Positions 18,601-26,697 of a stretch of DNA of 64,000 bases are shown one piece after another (the first letter of the stretch is position 1; the number at the start of each line of letters is the position of its first letter). The position numbers were made by a program, and so were the translations under genes. This stretch comes from an uncultured Sphingomonadaceae bacterium (GTDB taxonomy: Bacteria > Pseudomonadota > Alphaproteobacteria > Sphingomonadales > Sphingomonadaceae): assembly GCA_947501695.1 (NCBI GenBank), contig CANMWO010000001.1:1240001-1304000 (forward strand), read 5' to 3'. The notes under the pieces are model-generated. The model saw only the letters and a program-made list of their open reading frames with translations, did no database searches and was not told the origin of the DNA.

Positions 18601-19239
18601 GCGCGATCTGGGGGACACCGATACGATCGCAGTCTTTACTTGCTCACCAAGATATTCCACCCGAACGACCTGCTTCCCGCGCGGAACCGCGGGAAAATAA
18701 TATTGGCCCCGATCATCCGTCACAGCTTCCAGATTGGTACCGTCGATGCGCACCAATGCCCCGCGAAGGGCAACGCCAGTGCTCCGATTGATAACCGTAC
18801 CCGAAACTATACCCGTCGCATCATCATCCGAAGACCCGTCATCCTGCACAACAGCCGATGTGGATGCGGCCTGAACTACCGCAGGCACAGCGGTTGCCGG
18901 CGTTACACGCCACGTCTTTTTTCTGAAACTAAGTGCGACGACATTGGGTTGAATCTCACGAAAGGAAATTGAGGTTCCGCGAAGCAACAGTCGCAAGGCC
19001 TGGGTTGGGGTTAATCTACCGGAGACCGCGCTGGCCCGTTTGCTTGCAACCATGCTGGGCGGATAGACGAGGTTTTTTCCCGTCTGCAGCGCATAGTCTT
19101 TCAATGCTGAGGACAAGGACTGGTCTGGCATGTTGAAGGACATGGCCTGTTCCTGGGCATGGGCCGACCCGACAATTGCAATATTGGCGGCGCCGGCAAG
19201 AATTGCTGCCTGGAGCAGTTTGAACGAACGAGATTGCAT
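15643..19239 (-). CDS. TonB-dependent receptor with STN signalling domain
   Basis: About 1198 residues. Signal peptide (AAILAGAANIAIVGSAHA), STN domain at about 35-90 (SLSSALKDYALQTGKNLVYP), a carboxypeptidase-regulatory-like domain at about 145-215 (GTVINRSTGVALRGALVRI), plug from about 230 (VSSDLLGGFPAETVSEALRR), then a long barrel ending in MGIRGKF. The STN domain is the part that contacts a FecR anti-sigma factor, and fecR and fecI genes lie directly upstream. ATG 19239 is chosen because AGGGGAT precedes it; the frame reads 14 codons further. Ligand unknown: the carbohydrate/peptide-type receptor layout is common in sphingomonads. Confidence 0.9.
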   Translation of the reverse strand: MQSRSFKLLQAAILAGAANIAIVGSAHAQEQAMSFNMPDQSLSSALKDYALQTGKNLVYPPSMVASKRASAVSGRLTPTQALRLLLRGTSISFREIQPNVVALSFRKKTWRVTPATAVPAVVQAASTSAVVQDDGSSDDDATGIVSGTVINRSTGVALRGALVRIDGTNLEAVTDDRGQYYFPAVPRGKQVVRVEYLGEQVKTAIVSVSPRSRQQANVQIGEANQDIVVFGYRSSIQQALNKQKNADNNATIVSSDLLGGFPAETVSEALRRVSGVAFGRDGETGEGSRITVRGFSSEAINVQLNGLELQGTGFERTIDLSGFLAENISEVRIQKSLLPSMEATGSGGLVEIETKSGLDYGDFAINFGIEGETGFDRDFGEEYQINGTIAKKITDNFGIAGTVTFRKTNRRNYDIAIAGSAPFVIPDGFPSAGRVPPPAQFPYDEEFSDRLLTGATYTTRERDEENLLASINLAWDIESHTKLRLDLQRNQRDFLTDTSRTVNRFLTASTILPIPELGGEVRRRTAFTGFLPFIGLNKRDQELVSNSISLRGDTLLDRWTIKYKAGYNKTTSKSSNVNVSLNGNINRDLTGILIPDSIVTNPDDDAAMTPRIVAGAFTTTSNGIPVSLLNADGQAYFSDPANYAISSANRTSTDSPTEAYFAEGSLRYDFDTSFLNYLEAGFKYDRSERQSADERFATATVGTLRRDINYARIFGRNTSTNDIGSGFVNVVSLADIGQDGILFPTFNTGSVEALFDGLAGLTEDDPSTPFNEERFRFTDATTLDPIQDVGGLIPAKTVEDRIAGYIQAKVEFGNFDATGGVRWERTFRSGTTLSAPSITLDLPGFQREPRATFLDFGLVNFVDNSGSQTTWTPSILVNYRPIDNLVARFGYFRSTVNPDIRLIRRTNTIGIDLRENPPFGDPSVTISEANPDLKPSTTDNFDFDVAYYFDDSPGLLRAGFFYKKISNNFTNVFFQGTPTDGIRERVLSELAPLVDARPDLFEFQPNTVFRLNRPENGEGGKIYGFELEAIRQLNFLPGFLSDFGVLGNLTYTKGDFPTLVQSFDADGNVGQTSLDRPLADQAAWVYNLSLDYARDGFEARMIYTRQTQTVTRYAITDLNTTIPAFSTLDLRMSYNFDRLGGNWTVFLEGDDLLRGKRKADIRSAIAPTPGRGDANFFFPTALQFNGGRTVTMGIRGKF

Positions 19240-19416
19240 TATGATCCCCTGTCTTATCTTTCCCTGCCGGCCGTCAGTCATTCGCTGACTGGCCTAACAA
19301 GAAGTAAGACGCGGGAGTGTTCACTTCCCTCAAAAATATTTTTTAATTGAGAGGATATGCTCGCTTTATTTGGGGTGAAGTTGGTAAGGGAACACTAGTT
19401 TTTTTGTAGCAAGAGA

Positions 19417-20487
19417 CTATTCTTTCCAACTCAATATTATATCGCCCTCATCAGACTGCGCACTGTTTGCGACCGGGAAAGAAGCTTCCAGGGCAGCGGC
19501 GAAACTATCCACGGAACCGACCTGGAAAATACCGCTGACCCGCATATCGGACAGCGTTGGATCACCCACGACCAGCTTGCGCGTGGAATAGCGGTTTACT
19601 TCTTGTACAATCATTCCAAGCGGTTCGTTGTCGAAAATTAACCTGCCATCTTTCCAACTGGTCACTGTATCGGTGTTGATCATATTGACCCTAAACGGTT
19701 GATCGCCCAGTGCCACTAGCTGTTCGCCCGGGCGCAATTGCTTCTTGCTGACAGCACCTGGGGTAGAGTCACCGCTGCCCTGCTCATCAACTGTCACAAT
19801 CCCTTCTATCAGCGTTACACGTATTTCATCGTCAGCCCGCCGGACAGCAAAGCTAGTGCCAATAGCGGTGATCAGCTTTCCATCTGCCTCCACCACAAAT
19901 GGCCGATTGGCATCTTTGGCGACATCAAATAACACTTCCCCGCGCAGCAAGATCAGATCACGCCTCTCGTCACTGAAATTTATCTGGATCAGGCTATCTG
20001 TATTGAGTTCAACCACGGACCCGTCCGGCAAGTTGACGGTAGATCGTTGGCCGATAGCTGTTTTGTAGATGGGCGATGATTGGGGTTCAGCCTGCGCCAG
20101 CTGTTCAACCGGATCATTGCTATCAGAACTGTTCCAATGTTCGAACGGTTTCAACATTACCATCGAGACCACCAAAACCAAAAGAGTGGCAGCGATCGCG
20201 CCATATTTTAGCCAGTCATTGTTATTGGCTGCTGCCGGCATAGCCAAAGCGGTTTGCCGCATCGCAAGAATGTCATCATCAACCGCGCTATCTTGCATCG
20301 CTGTCCAGACTTCTTCCTGAAGCGCATAGGCTTCGGCATGGCGTGGCGACTCTTCCAGCCAGACTTTAAACCGTCGCTGATCTCCTTTACTCGCATTATC
20401 GGCACGCAAACGAGCAAACCAATATGCAGCCTGTTCTTCGACGCTGTTATTCGCGTTCAGCGCGCTCATGCTATGAGGATCATTCAT
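19417..20487 (-). CDS. FecR-family anti-sigma factor
   Basis: 356 residues. The N-terminal cytoplasmic part (residues 15-75; AAYWFARLRADNASKGDQRRF) is the anti-sigma domain, followed by a single membrane helix at about 95-112 (YGAIAATLLVLVVSMVML) and a periplasmic FecR beta domain at about 140-240 with a C-terminal STN-like part to 350. It relays ligand occupancy from the TonB receptor to the ECF sigma factor. Its start overlaps the sigma gene by four bases, and the receptor gene follows after 177 bases, the standard sigma/anti-sigma/receptor order. Confidence 0.88.
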   Translation of the reverse strand: MNDPHSMSALNANNSVEEQAAYWFARLRADNASKGDQRRFKVWLEESPRHAEAYALQEEVWTAMQDSAVDDDILAMRQTALAMPAAANNNDWLKYGAIAATLLVLVVSMVMLKPFEHWNSSDSNDPVEQLAQAEPQSSPIYKTAIGQRSTVNLPDGSVVELNTDSLIQINFSDERRDLILLRGEVLFDVAKDANRPFVVEADGKLITAIGTSFAVRRADDEIRVTLIEGIVTVDEQGSGDSTPGAVSKKQLRPGEQLVALGDQPFRVNMINTDTVTSWKDGRLIFDNEPLGMIVQEVNRYSTRKLVVGDPTLSDMRVSGIFQVGSVDSFAAALEASFPVANSAQSDEGDIILSWKE

Positions 20488-21062
20488 TCTGATGACCCCA
20501 AACGATGTGTAAGATGTTTAATGGCATCCATCATATGCTTTTCAACCGAACTCATCGATATACCCAATTGCTGCGCGATTTCGCGATATTTAAACTCTTC
20601 AAACCTATGCAGCAGGAAAACTGTCCGCGTGCGTTCTGGCAATTCGTTTAATGCGTTTTTCAGCGCTACTACTTTCTCTTTACCTAACAAGACGCGCTCG
20701 GGAGAAAGTTCCTCAAAAGCATTTTCATTTTGATCGGATAAATGCTTGGTAAATGCCCTCTTGGTTGCTTCACGCCGCGCTTTGTCACGTAACAAATTGG
20801 CGGCGATCTGGAAAATAAACGCCTCAGGCCGTTCCAGATCAGCATTGTTTGCACGAGAAGTCAGTCGGTAAAAAACATCCTGAACCAAATCTTCCACTTC
20901 ATTCTGATTATATACTCTTTTTCGGAAATATTTTTCTAGTGGAAGTCGAAACTGAGCAAAAAGTTCTTCCAAATGCAGATGGTGCGATTGTCCATCTACA
21001 CTATCGCTAGCCATCTCAGATCCGGCAGAATATCGAGGTTTTTTGTTTTTTTCTGATGCCAA
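20484..21062 (-). CDS. ECF RNA polymerase sigma factor, FecI type
   Basis: 192 residues. Sigma region 2 covers about 30-95 (QNEVEDLVQDVFYRLTSR, PEAFIFQIAANLLRDKARR) and region 4 about 130-185 with helix-turn-helix REIAQQLGISMSSVEKHMM. No region 3, as in all ECF factors. It should direct transcription of the TonB receptor locus when FecR releases it. The last four bases overlap fecR. ATG 21062 gives a normal length; a second Met at residue 17 is also possible. Confidence 0.88.
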   Translation of the reverse strand: MASEKNKKPRYSAGSEMASDSVDGQSHHLHLEELFAQFRLPLEKYFRKRVYNQNEVEDLVQDVFYRLTSRANNADLERPEAFIFQIAANLLRDKARREATKRAFTKHLSDQNENAFEELSPERVLLGKEKVVALKNALNELPERTRTVFLLHRFEEFKYREIAQQLGISMSSVEKHMMDAIKHLTHRLGSSE

Positions 21063-21352
21063 TTTTATCTCAATCGAATCCTCTAATTTGTCACGATAAA
21101 GAGGGTGTTGGCAACATTTGTCAACGCATGCTCAAATTGTGGCCTCGTATGTCAAAGGCGTAATTATGACTCATCTGCATGGATTTTCCATTGATTGCAG
21201 CACGAAATGAACTGGTATCGGAGGAGAGACTCGAGAACCCCGACACATGGATTATTATTTCATTGCTCGGCATAAATTAAATGCCACGGATGCTGCTACA
21301 AAAAGTGCGACAATACACCTGCACCAAACCCAACAAAATCAACCATCTAGAA

Positions 21353-21432
<80 letters not shown>

Positions 21433-21538
21433 ACGCGCGCCTCCCCTAAGCTGTGGTTTAGGGAAAAGCAAAGAGTTTTTACGTCTTTTTTAGCCTAGCG
21501 TAAATAAGGGCGACTTGTCGCCCTACTTCACGAAAGGT

Positions 21539-21615
21539 TGGTGGGCCCGGAGGGATTCGAACCCCCGACCTAGCCGTTATGAGCGGCCAGCTCTAACCAA
21601 CTGAGCTACAGGCCC
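21539..21615 (-). tRNA. tRNA-Ile2 (CAT, lysidine-modified type)
   Basis: 77 bases with encoded CCA. The anticodon loop CTCATAA reads CAT, so Met or Ile2 must be decided from the body. The acceptor stem GGGCCTG/CGGGCCC with C4-G69 and C5-G68 matches the TilS recognition pattern of tRNA-Ile2 and the acceptor of tRNA-Ile(GAT) in alphaproteobacteria, unlike elongator tRNA-Met. It should need TilS lysidine modification to read AUA. Confidence 0.85.
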
Positions 21616-21745
21616 TAAAACAACCGCATTTCAAGAAATACCGCTCTTCAAGGTTCGCTGCGATAGCGGAAGCATTGCTGATTTGGCAAGCAGCTAAAAG
21701 AAATAAATCTTCAAGCGCCAGACACTATCATAATCAATTGCCGAT

Positions 21746-21768
21746 TCTGGACCTAATTGCGGTCCAGA
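21746..21768 (-). terminator. Hairpin across the deacetylase stop codon
   Basis: A perfect 8-base inverted repeat, TCTGGACC and GGTCCAGA, with a 7-base loop. It contains the TAG stop of the deacetylase gene. No U-run follows, so it could be a weak terminator or an RNA-protecting hairpin. Confidence 0.45.
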
Positions 21769-22769
21769 GCCGCTCCTGACATTATTTCATCAATGCCAAT
21801 TGGAGACACATCTTGCTCAAGCAAATGTTCAATAACTTCTCGCCACCAATCATAGAAACGGTCCAGATCCGCGCTGGTTTGCACGTAGGGCGTGTGACCT
21901 GGAGACAAGGATGGCGAATGAAACGAGAATACTAATAATTTCAGTTGGTCGTCCAGCGCAATATCAATGGCCTCTTTTGCCTCTCGCGCAGACACTCCTT
22001 CTGGTGTCAGCGGAATGCGTTCGAGCATTTTTGATTTTGACAGTAGCGCTCTTAACATGTCCGATCGATTGAATATCGGCGACAGAAAATCGCCCTGTTT
22101 TCTCAAAAGCCCCGAAAAAACTGTTGTTAACGGCAGTTCAAGAAGTCGGCGTTCTTGATCTAGCCAAAGCGGCTCAGGACCAATGTGGGCGAAATCAGGT
22201 CCTGATTCACTGCTATAGTCAAAGCGAGAGCGCACACTGCTATCGATGGAAAAGCCATGTTCCGACAGTATGTCTATGCTATTTGGGCCGACACCATATC
22301 GTCCAGCCCTATAGATGATTGGTCGCTTGCCAGTTTTTTCTGCGATAATATCGCGCAGCTTGAGGATTTTTTTCTCTTCAAGTTCTTTAGGAAGGTTTCC
22401 TGCAAAGCTATTATAATTATTCACTTCCTCTTCAAATGGAGGATTAATCCAAGGATGCATGTGAACACCGACTGACGCAGCATCACTCTTAACAACAGTT
22501 TTCAGGAAACTAGCTGCATCATCATTTTCGGCAATCGAGTAGTCGACGAAATATACTGGTTTAACGCTATATTTTTCGACGAATGATTGAAAACGTTCAA
22601 GCTTGCTAACAGAGACATTTGTATGCCCACTGCGTTTGAAGGGCCCGTCCCAATCAAACTCCTCTTCGGTGTCCACACTGATCAGAAATCGGCGCCCGAG
22701 GTTATCAGGCCATGCCATGTGGCGGTTAGCTCTAAAGCTGTCAGTGGCTTGTTTTACCTTCGAAAACAC
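21753..22769 (-). CDS. Polysaccharide deacetylase family protein (WalW-like)
   Basis: 338 residues. The NodB-type fold is indicated by SVDTEEEFDWDGPF (residues 31-44; metal-binding D-T-E), HMHPWINPP (residues 103-111; metal His pair) and YRAGRYGVG (residues 154-162). The C-terminal half holds FSFHSPSLSPGHTPY. WalW-type proteins act on cell-wall or exopolysaccharide sugars. No signal peptide is visible. The GTG at 22769 is the longest start; an ATG at 22718 would drop 17 residues. It is 38 bases after a histidine-kinase-like gene on the same strand, so the two probably form an operon. Confidence 0.75.
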   Translation of the reverse strand: MFSKVKQATDSFRANRHMAWPDNLGRRFLISVDTEEEFDWDGPFKRSGHTNVSVSKLERFQSFVEKYSVKPVYFVDYSIAENDDAASFLKTVVKSDAASVGVHMHPWINPPFEEEVNNYNSFAGNLPKELEEKKILKLRDIIAEKTGKRPIIYRAGRYGVGPNSIDILSEHGFSIDSSVRSRFDYSSESGPDFAHIGPEPLWLDQERRLLELPLTTVFSGLLRKQGDFLSPIFNRSDMLRALLSKSKMLERIPLTPEGVSAREAKEAIDIALDDQLKLLVFSFHSPSLSPGHTPYVQTSADLDRFYDWWREVIEHLLEQDVSPIGIDEIMSGAALDRN

Positions 22770-22807
22770 AGCGGCCCCGCTTTTTCAATCAACCGTTCTA
22801 GCTCCGG

Positions 22808-24454
22808 TTATTCTATTTCCGTTTCTCTAAGCCCAATTTCGCTAGTCGCAGCGGCAGGCAGGGTCAAGCCTATCGTATCATCTGAAATTGTCAGAACACC
22901 ATTGGCCGATTTTGCCAAATTACGAACCAACCGGAGGGAAAAACCGAGCCCCAAAAGCGGAGCATCGCTGCTATCCCCTTCAATTCCTTGTGAAGGATCC
23001 AGCAATTGCTCCTCAGAGATACCCTTGATTTTAGAAGGCCTAGAAAGACTAAAATAATTTACCGGCTGCCCCCCAATTTGTGTACGCAAATCAGCGTTTA
23101 ATTCCTCGCCGTTTTCACAGGCGATAATGGCTGCGGATAGGAGCCTTGCAAATATACGTTCAACCGATTCGCTATCTAAAGCGAAGGGCCTTAGAGGTTC
23201 CGCTTTATTTATATGCAGATTAACCGATTTACTATCCGTTAGACTCTGCAAACGCTGCGAAAGGCGCTCCAGCAACCAATCCGGTTCGGTTAATCCAGAC
23301 ACACTCTCCATTTGCCCTGCATCTATTTTTGCGGCGATATCAATATCCTCGAAACCGGTAAGCAAGCGCTGCGCTTCATCTGTGATACTGCGAGACAAAG
23401 TTCGATATTCAAAGGAAGCCGGTCCAAATAGCTGCTGCTCGATTATTTCACTAAAACCGATGATCGCGTTGAGTGGTGTCCTTAATTCATGAATTAACTG
23501 CTGCAATTGCTCGCGCCGTTCTACATCAAGGTCATTATGACCCGCATCCTCTGCGGCATTTGGCCGCTTCATAACACCGCGATAGCCTTTGAAACGCCCG
23601 GTCTCTTCTCCAAAATAAGGAATTGCTGACATGCGCCAATCGCCCGAAACAATCGGTGCACCGCAAAGCCGCATTCGGGCATTCTCTAGCGGCATTCTCT
23701 GACGAAATGCCGCAGCCCCATATGCGTCCGGCCCGGGTCCATCATCAAAAGTAGGTTCCGAGATCGTAACACCGACGATAGCGCCTTTTGGTGGGCCCTC
23801 TGCCCATATGATCGTGCCGCTATCATCGGTTTCAAAATTAATTGCATCGATAGCATCAACGAAATAGCTGCGATGCTCCAAATCCTGAATTGGCGTATCA
23901 GTAGATCTTTTCTTCTGATAATCAGCTATTTTCGCCACCAGAGCGCTGATTTGCGAGGATTCTTCTGTTTTCGATTCGGGGGATTTTTCGATTACATCTT
24001 CGCTAATGTTATCGTTATCGTTATCCAGAACCAGTTCCGACATATCAAGGCTCAACAGCTCACTGCTTAAAGGTCTGAGTTCCGATCGCATTTTGAGAGC
24101 ATCTTGTCCGCGGAGCGATAATTGTGGGATTACATCGATCCACTCTTCATCCGTTAAATCAGCAGCGCTAACGGCCGCATCGCATATTGGATCACTATCA
24201 GCACATAAATAGACCAATAGAGGCGCAGACCGCAATCGTCCGTACAACGCCTTCACGGCAGCAACACGGTCTTCTTCTTTAACACGATCATGCAGGTCTC
24301 GTAGCCGGGTCAACCCAGATTGCACATCTTCATTAACCAGTTTCCCTGGTTTTTGCGCCATAAGATCAGCCACCTGACGCCATTGTAACGCAGCAGCAGC
24401 CCCTTCCGGGAAGCCGCCCTTCAGTACAGTTTTCAGGCGATCATCGTAGCGCAA
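22808..24454 (-). CDS. PAS/HisKA sensor kinase-like protein with degenerate ATPase domain
   Basis: 548 residues, no membrane helix. N-terminal helical region (1-130), acidic linker, a PAS-like domain at about 200-310, a HisKA segment with the phospho-acceptor His in HELRTPLNAIIGFSE at about 330, and a C-terminal HATPase-like region to 540. In the N-box region the expected xNLLxNA reads ARLLSAAI, lacking the Mg-coordinating Asn, and the G1 box is replaced by SRPSKIKGI, while the G2-like GLGFSLRLV remains. Autokinase activity is therefore doubtful. No response regulator gene is adjacent. TTG start at 24454 with GGGAC upstream. Confidence 0.75.
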   Translation of the reverse strand: MRYDDRLKTVLKGGFPEGAAAALQWRQVADLMAQKPGKLVNEDVQSGLTRLRDLHDRVKEEDRVAAVKALYGRLRSAPLLVYLCADSDPICDAAVSAADLTDEEWIDVIPQLSLRGQDALKMRSELRPLSSELLSLDMSELVLDNDNDNISEDVIEKSPESKTEESSQISALVAKIADYQKKRSTDTPIQDLEHRSYFVDAIDAINFETDDSGTIIWAEGPPKGAIVGVTISEPTFDDGPGPDAYGAAAFRQRMPLENARMRLCGAPIVSGDWRMSAIPYFGEETGRFKGYRGVMKRPNAAEDAGHNDLDVERREQLQQLIHELRTPLNAIIGFSEIIEQQLFGPASFEYRTLSRSITDEAQRLLTGFEDIDIAAKIDAGQMESVSGLTEPDWLLERLSQRLQSLTDSKSVNLHINKAEPLRPFALDSESVERIFARLLSAAIIACENGEELNADLRTQIGGQPVNYFSLSRPSKIKGISEEQLLDPSQGIEGDSSDAPLLGLGFSLRLVRNLAKSANGVLTISDDTIGLTLPAAATSEIGLRETEIE

Positions 24455-24631
24455 TTATTGTCCCGTTTTCTTGAATTTGTGAAAAAGTTAACAAGTTGAT
24501 AACGGTAATATTTCAAAACAGTAACCCCTGAAAACATCGCGTCACAATGTGGGACAAGTGAGCAAGCATTGCGTGATGTGCTAATTATATTATACCAGCA
24601 TAATGATTCGCGAACGGAAATTGCAAATACT

Positions 24632-25105
24632 ATGGCTGACATAAATTTGGACGAAATTGACTTACAGATTCTGGAACGACTTCAGAATGAAGGACGCATT
24701 ACAAATGTGGAGCTAGCACAAAGCGTGGGGTTAACCGCCCCGCCCTGCTTACGTCGCATGCGGGCTTTGGAAGATAGCGGGATAATAACTGACTATCATG
24801 CAGCAATTGATCCGGCGAAAATGGGTTTCACCATTACGGTGTTTGCAATGGTTAGCTTGAAAAGCCAGGCAGAATCGGACCTTCAGGCATTTGAGGAGCA
24901 TGTTGAGCAACTCCCAGAGGTACGAGAATGCTATATGCTCAATGGTGAGATTGACTTCATGTTAAAGGTGGTCGCAAAGGATTTGCAAGAATTCCAGAAG
25001 TTTCTGACGAGCAACCTCACCTCTGCTCCCAACGTCGCCAGCGTTAAAACATCTCTTACTATTCGATCTGCCAAAAACCTCCCTGGCGTTCCCATAAAAG
25101 AATAG
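24632..25105 (+). CDS. Lrp/AsnC-family transcriptional regulator
   Basis: 157 residues from ATG 24632. N-terminal winged helix at residues 1-58 (DEIDLQILERLQNEGRITNVELAQSVGLTAPP is the Lrp helix-turn-helix) followed by a RAM ligand-binding domain at 70-145. Such proteins form octamers and respond to an amino acid. A 21-codon longer frame reading back to 24569 is not used because family members begin close to this ATG. Divergent from the sensor-kinase gene; followed by a clear bidirectional terminator. Confidence 0.88.
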   Translation: MADINLDEIDLQILERLQNEGRITNVELAQSVGLTAPPCLRRMRALEDSGIITDYHAAIDPAKMGFTITVFAMVSLKSQAESDLQAFEEHVEQLPEVRECYMLNGEIDFMLKVVAKDLQEFQKFLTSNLTSAPNVASVKTSLTIRSAKNLPGVPIKE

Positions 25106-25126
25106 CGACTATTGCATCACGCATAA

Positions 25127-25151
25127 AAAAGGGCGCCAGAAGCGCCCTTTT
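25127..25151. terminator. Rho-independent bidirectional terminator
   Basis: AAAAGGGCGC at 25127-25136 and GCGCCCTTTT at 25142-25151 with a 5-base loop. It has a T-run on both strands and sits between the convergent Lrp and TPR-protein genes. Confidence 0.9.
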
Positions 25152-25171
25152 CAGAATTTGAAGACTAAACC

Positions 25172-26479
25172 TTAGCTTGCGGCTGGGGCTGGGGCTGGGG
25201 CTGGCTGTGGAGCAGCAGTTCCTGCTGCCTTTTGATCGATCCACAAGGACCAAAAATTAGCGATACTCTTACGTGAGCCGGTTACGCTGTCGAAAGCCTG
25301 TTTCGCTCCGCTCCAGTTGCTTTGTCCGACATGTGCAATACCTAAGCCAATTTGTGCACGCGCCACATCGACACTGCCCTTGCTAATCGCAGACTGATAA
25401 AGAGCAGCCGCCTTGGCATAATCTCCATAGCCGAGAAGTGCGTCGGCAGTTGCCAATGCTATTTTACCGTTAGCAGACCTGTTGGCGTCCCGTTCAGAAG
25501 CACCAAGGCTTGCCTTATCCGCAGCAACCGAGCCACGAGCAGCGGCAAGCGTCTCTCTCACATAACTGCTCGATGACGGTACATCGCCGTTGGCCAATCC
25601 TTCTTCCAAAAGCGATACCACTTCTCCAGGCAATCTACGTGGATCAGCGGCATCGGCATATTCAAAATAATCCCGCTCGCTCTCCATTGCATCGGCTTTG
25701 CGCATCAAACGCATGAGCTCAAGATTTTCCTGATTCGACAATTTGGGAGTAGCAGAGTCTCTGTAAACCGACAAAGCCGCGCGCCAGTTCTCACCGGTTG
25801 GGTAAGCTTCTACCAGTTTATAGGTCCAATTTCCCGCGGCTCCGTTGACATTATTTTTCATCGCAATGCCTGCGCCGCGACGATACCAATCTTCTGGAGC
25901 TTTTTTCCCGGCAGTTTTTTCAGCCGCAAGCGCGCGATCAAGCGCCGCAAGGCCTTCTTGAAACTTATTCTCTTTAAAATAAGCTTCCGAGATCAACGCA
26001 CCCACGTTATTTTGGCGATATCCGGCGTCAAATGCCTGCTGCAGCCTTTGCTGAGCTTCAGAATAGCGACCGGCACCATAAGCAAAATTGCCCGAATAGA
26101 ATAGAAAAGCAGGCTGCTGTTCCGCAGAAGTTTTTCCGCTGGCGAGCGCAGCATTAATACCCTGTTCCTGAAGACCAGTATCTTTCAGGGATGAGCCCAG
26201 TTGAATAGCAAGCTGTCCAGCGACAAATTGATCATCCGGAGCCAATGTTTCAGCCAAAAGGGCTTCAACAAGCGGCTTAGCCGTTGCAGGAGTCTCGCTG
26301 CCCATGGCTTCCTGGATAGCAGCAACTTTGGGTCGAATCTCTTTACTGATCTTTATTTCTGATTCTTTGCTCTTTTTCTTCTTTTTCTGAGCATGCGCCT
26401 CTTGCGGCACAGCCGATATAGCTAATGTTCCAGCAGCAGCCAGAGCGACAGCCATAGAAAAATGAGATAGAAAACGCAT
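25172..26479 (-). CDS. Periplasmic TPR-repeat protein
   Basis: About 435 residues. Signal peptide (MRFLSHFSMAVALAAAGTLA...AHA), a Lys-rich stretch right after cleavage (QKKKKKSKES), then TPR-like helical repeats to about 400 (YSEAQQRLQQAFDAGY, FQEGLAALDRAL, YAKAAALYQSAISKGS, WSGAKQAFDSV) and a short Pro-Ala tail. TPRs mediate protein contacts; the partner is unknown. ATG 26479 is chosen because GGAGGA lies six bases upstream and the signal peptide starts there; an open frame continues 31 codons further. Confidence 0.75.
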   Translation of the reverse strand: MRFLSHFSMAVALAAAGTLAISAVPQEAHAQKKKKKSKESEIKISKEIRPKVAAIQEAMGSETPATAKPLVEALLAETLAPDDQFVAGQLAIQLGSSLKDTGLQEQGINAALASGKTSAEQQPAFLFYSGNFAYGAGRYSEAQQRLQQAFDAGYRQNNVGALISEAYFKENKFQEGLAALDRALAAEKTAGKKAPEDWYRRGAGIAMKNNVNGAAGNWTYKLVEAYPTGENWRAALSVYRDSATPKLSNQENLELMRLMRKADAMESERDYFEYADAADPRRLPGEVVSLLEEGLANGDVPSSSSYVRETLAAARGSVAADKASLGASERDANRSANGKIALATADALLGYGDYAKAAALYQSAISKGSVDVARAQIGLGIAHVGQSNWSGAKQAFDSVTGSRKSIANFWSLWIDQKAAGTAAPQPAPAPAPAAS

Positions 26480-26534
26480 AAAATTCCTCCGAATAAAAAC
26501 TTTGTTGTTACCGAACCGATGTAAGGGCCCCGAA

Positions 26535-26549
26535 TATGGTTGCACCATA
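26535..26549. promoter_or_regulatory. Small palindrome in the divergent TPR / yaaA region
   Basis: TATGGT-TGC-ACCATA, 6-base arms around 3 bases. It lies 56 bases upstream of the TPR-protein start, within the shared upstream region. Possible operator; no regulator assigned. Confidence 0.3.
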
Positions 26550-26697
26550 AACTGTCTTGGCTTTATTACCAAGTTTCACTCGCTTTTATAGGGTTAATCC
26601 GCTGAATAGACGTTGAACGGTGGCTCTCAAACCGGCGGCTGTGCGTCAGAAAAATGTATATGGATGTAAAATCCCAGATTGAAGAGGTTAGTTTAAC

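Noticed and set aside
21215-21245. tRNA-like 3' end next to the tRNA-Pro gene
   Set aside because: Contains a CTCGAG core and GGGGTTC-like text, but T-stem pairing fails, so no tRNA fragment or attachment site is claimed.
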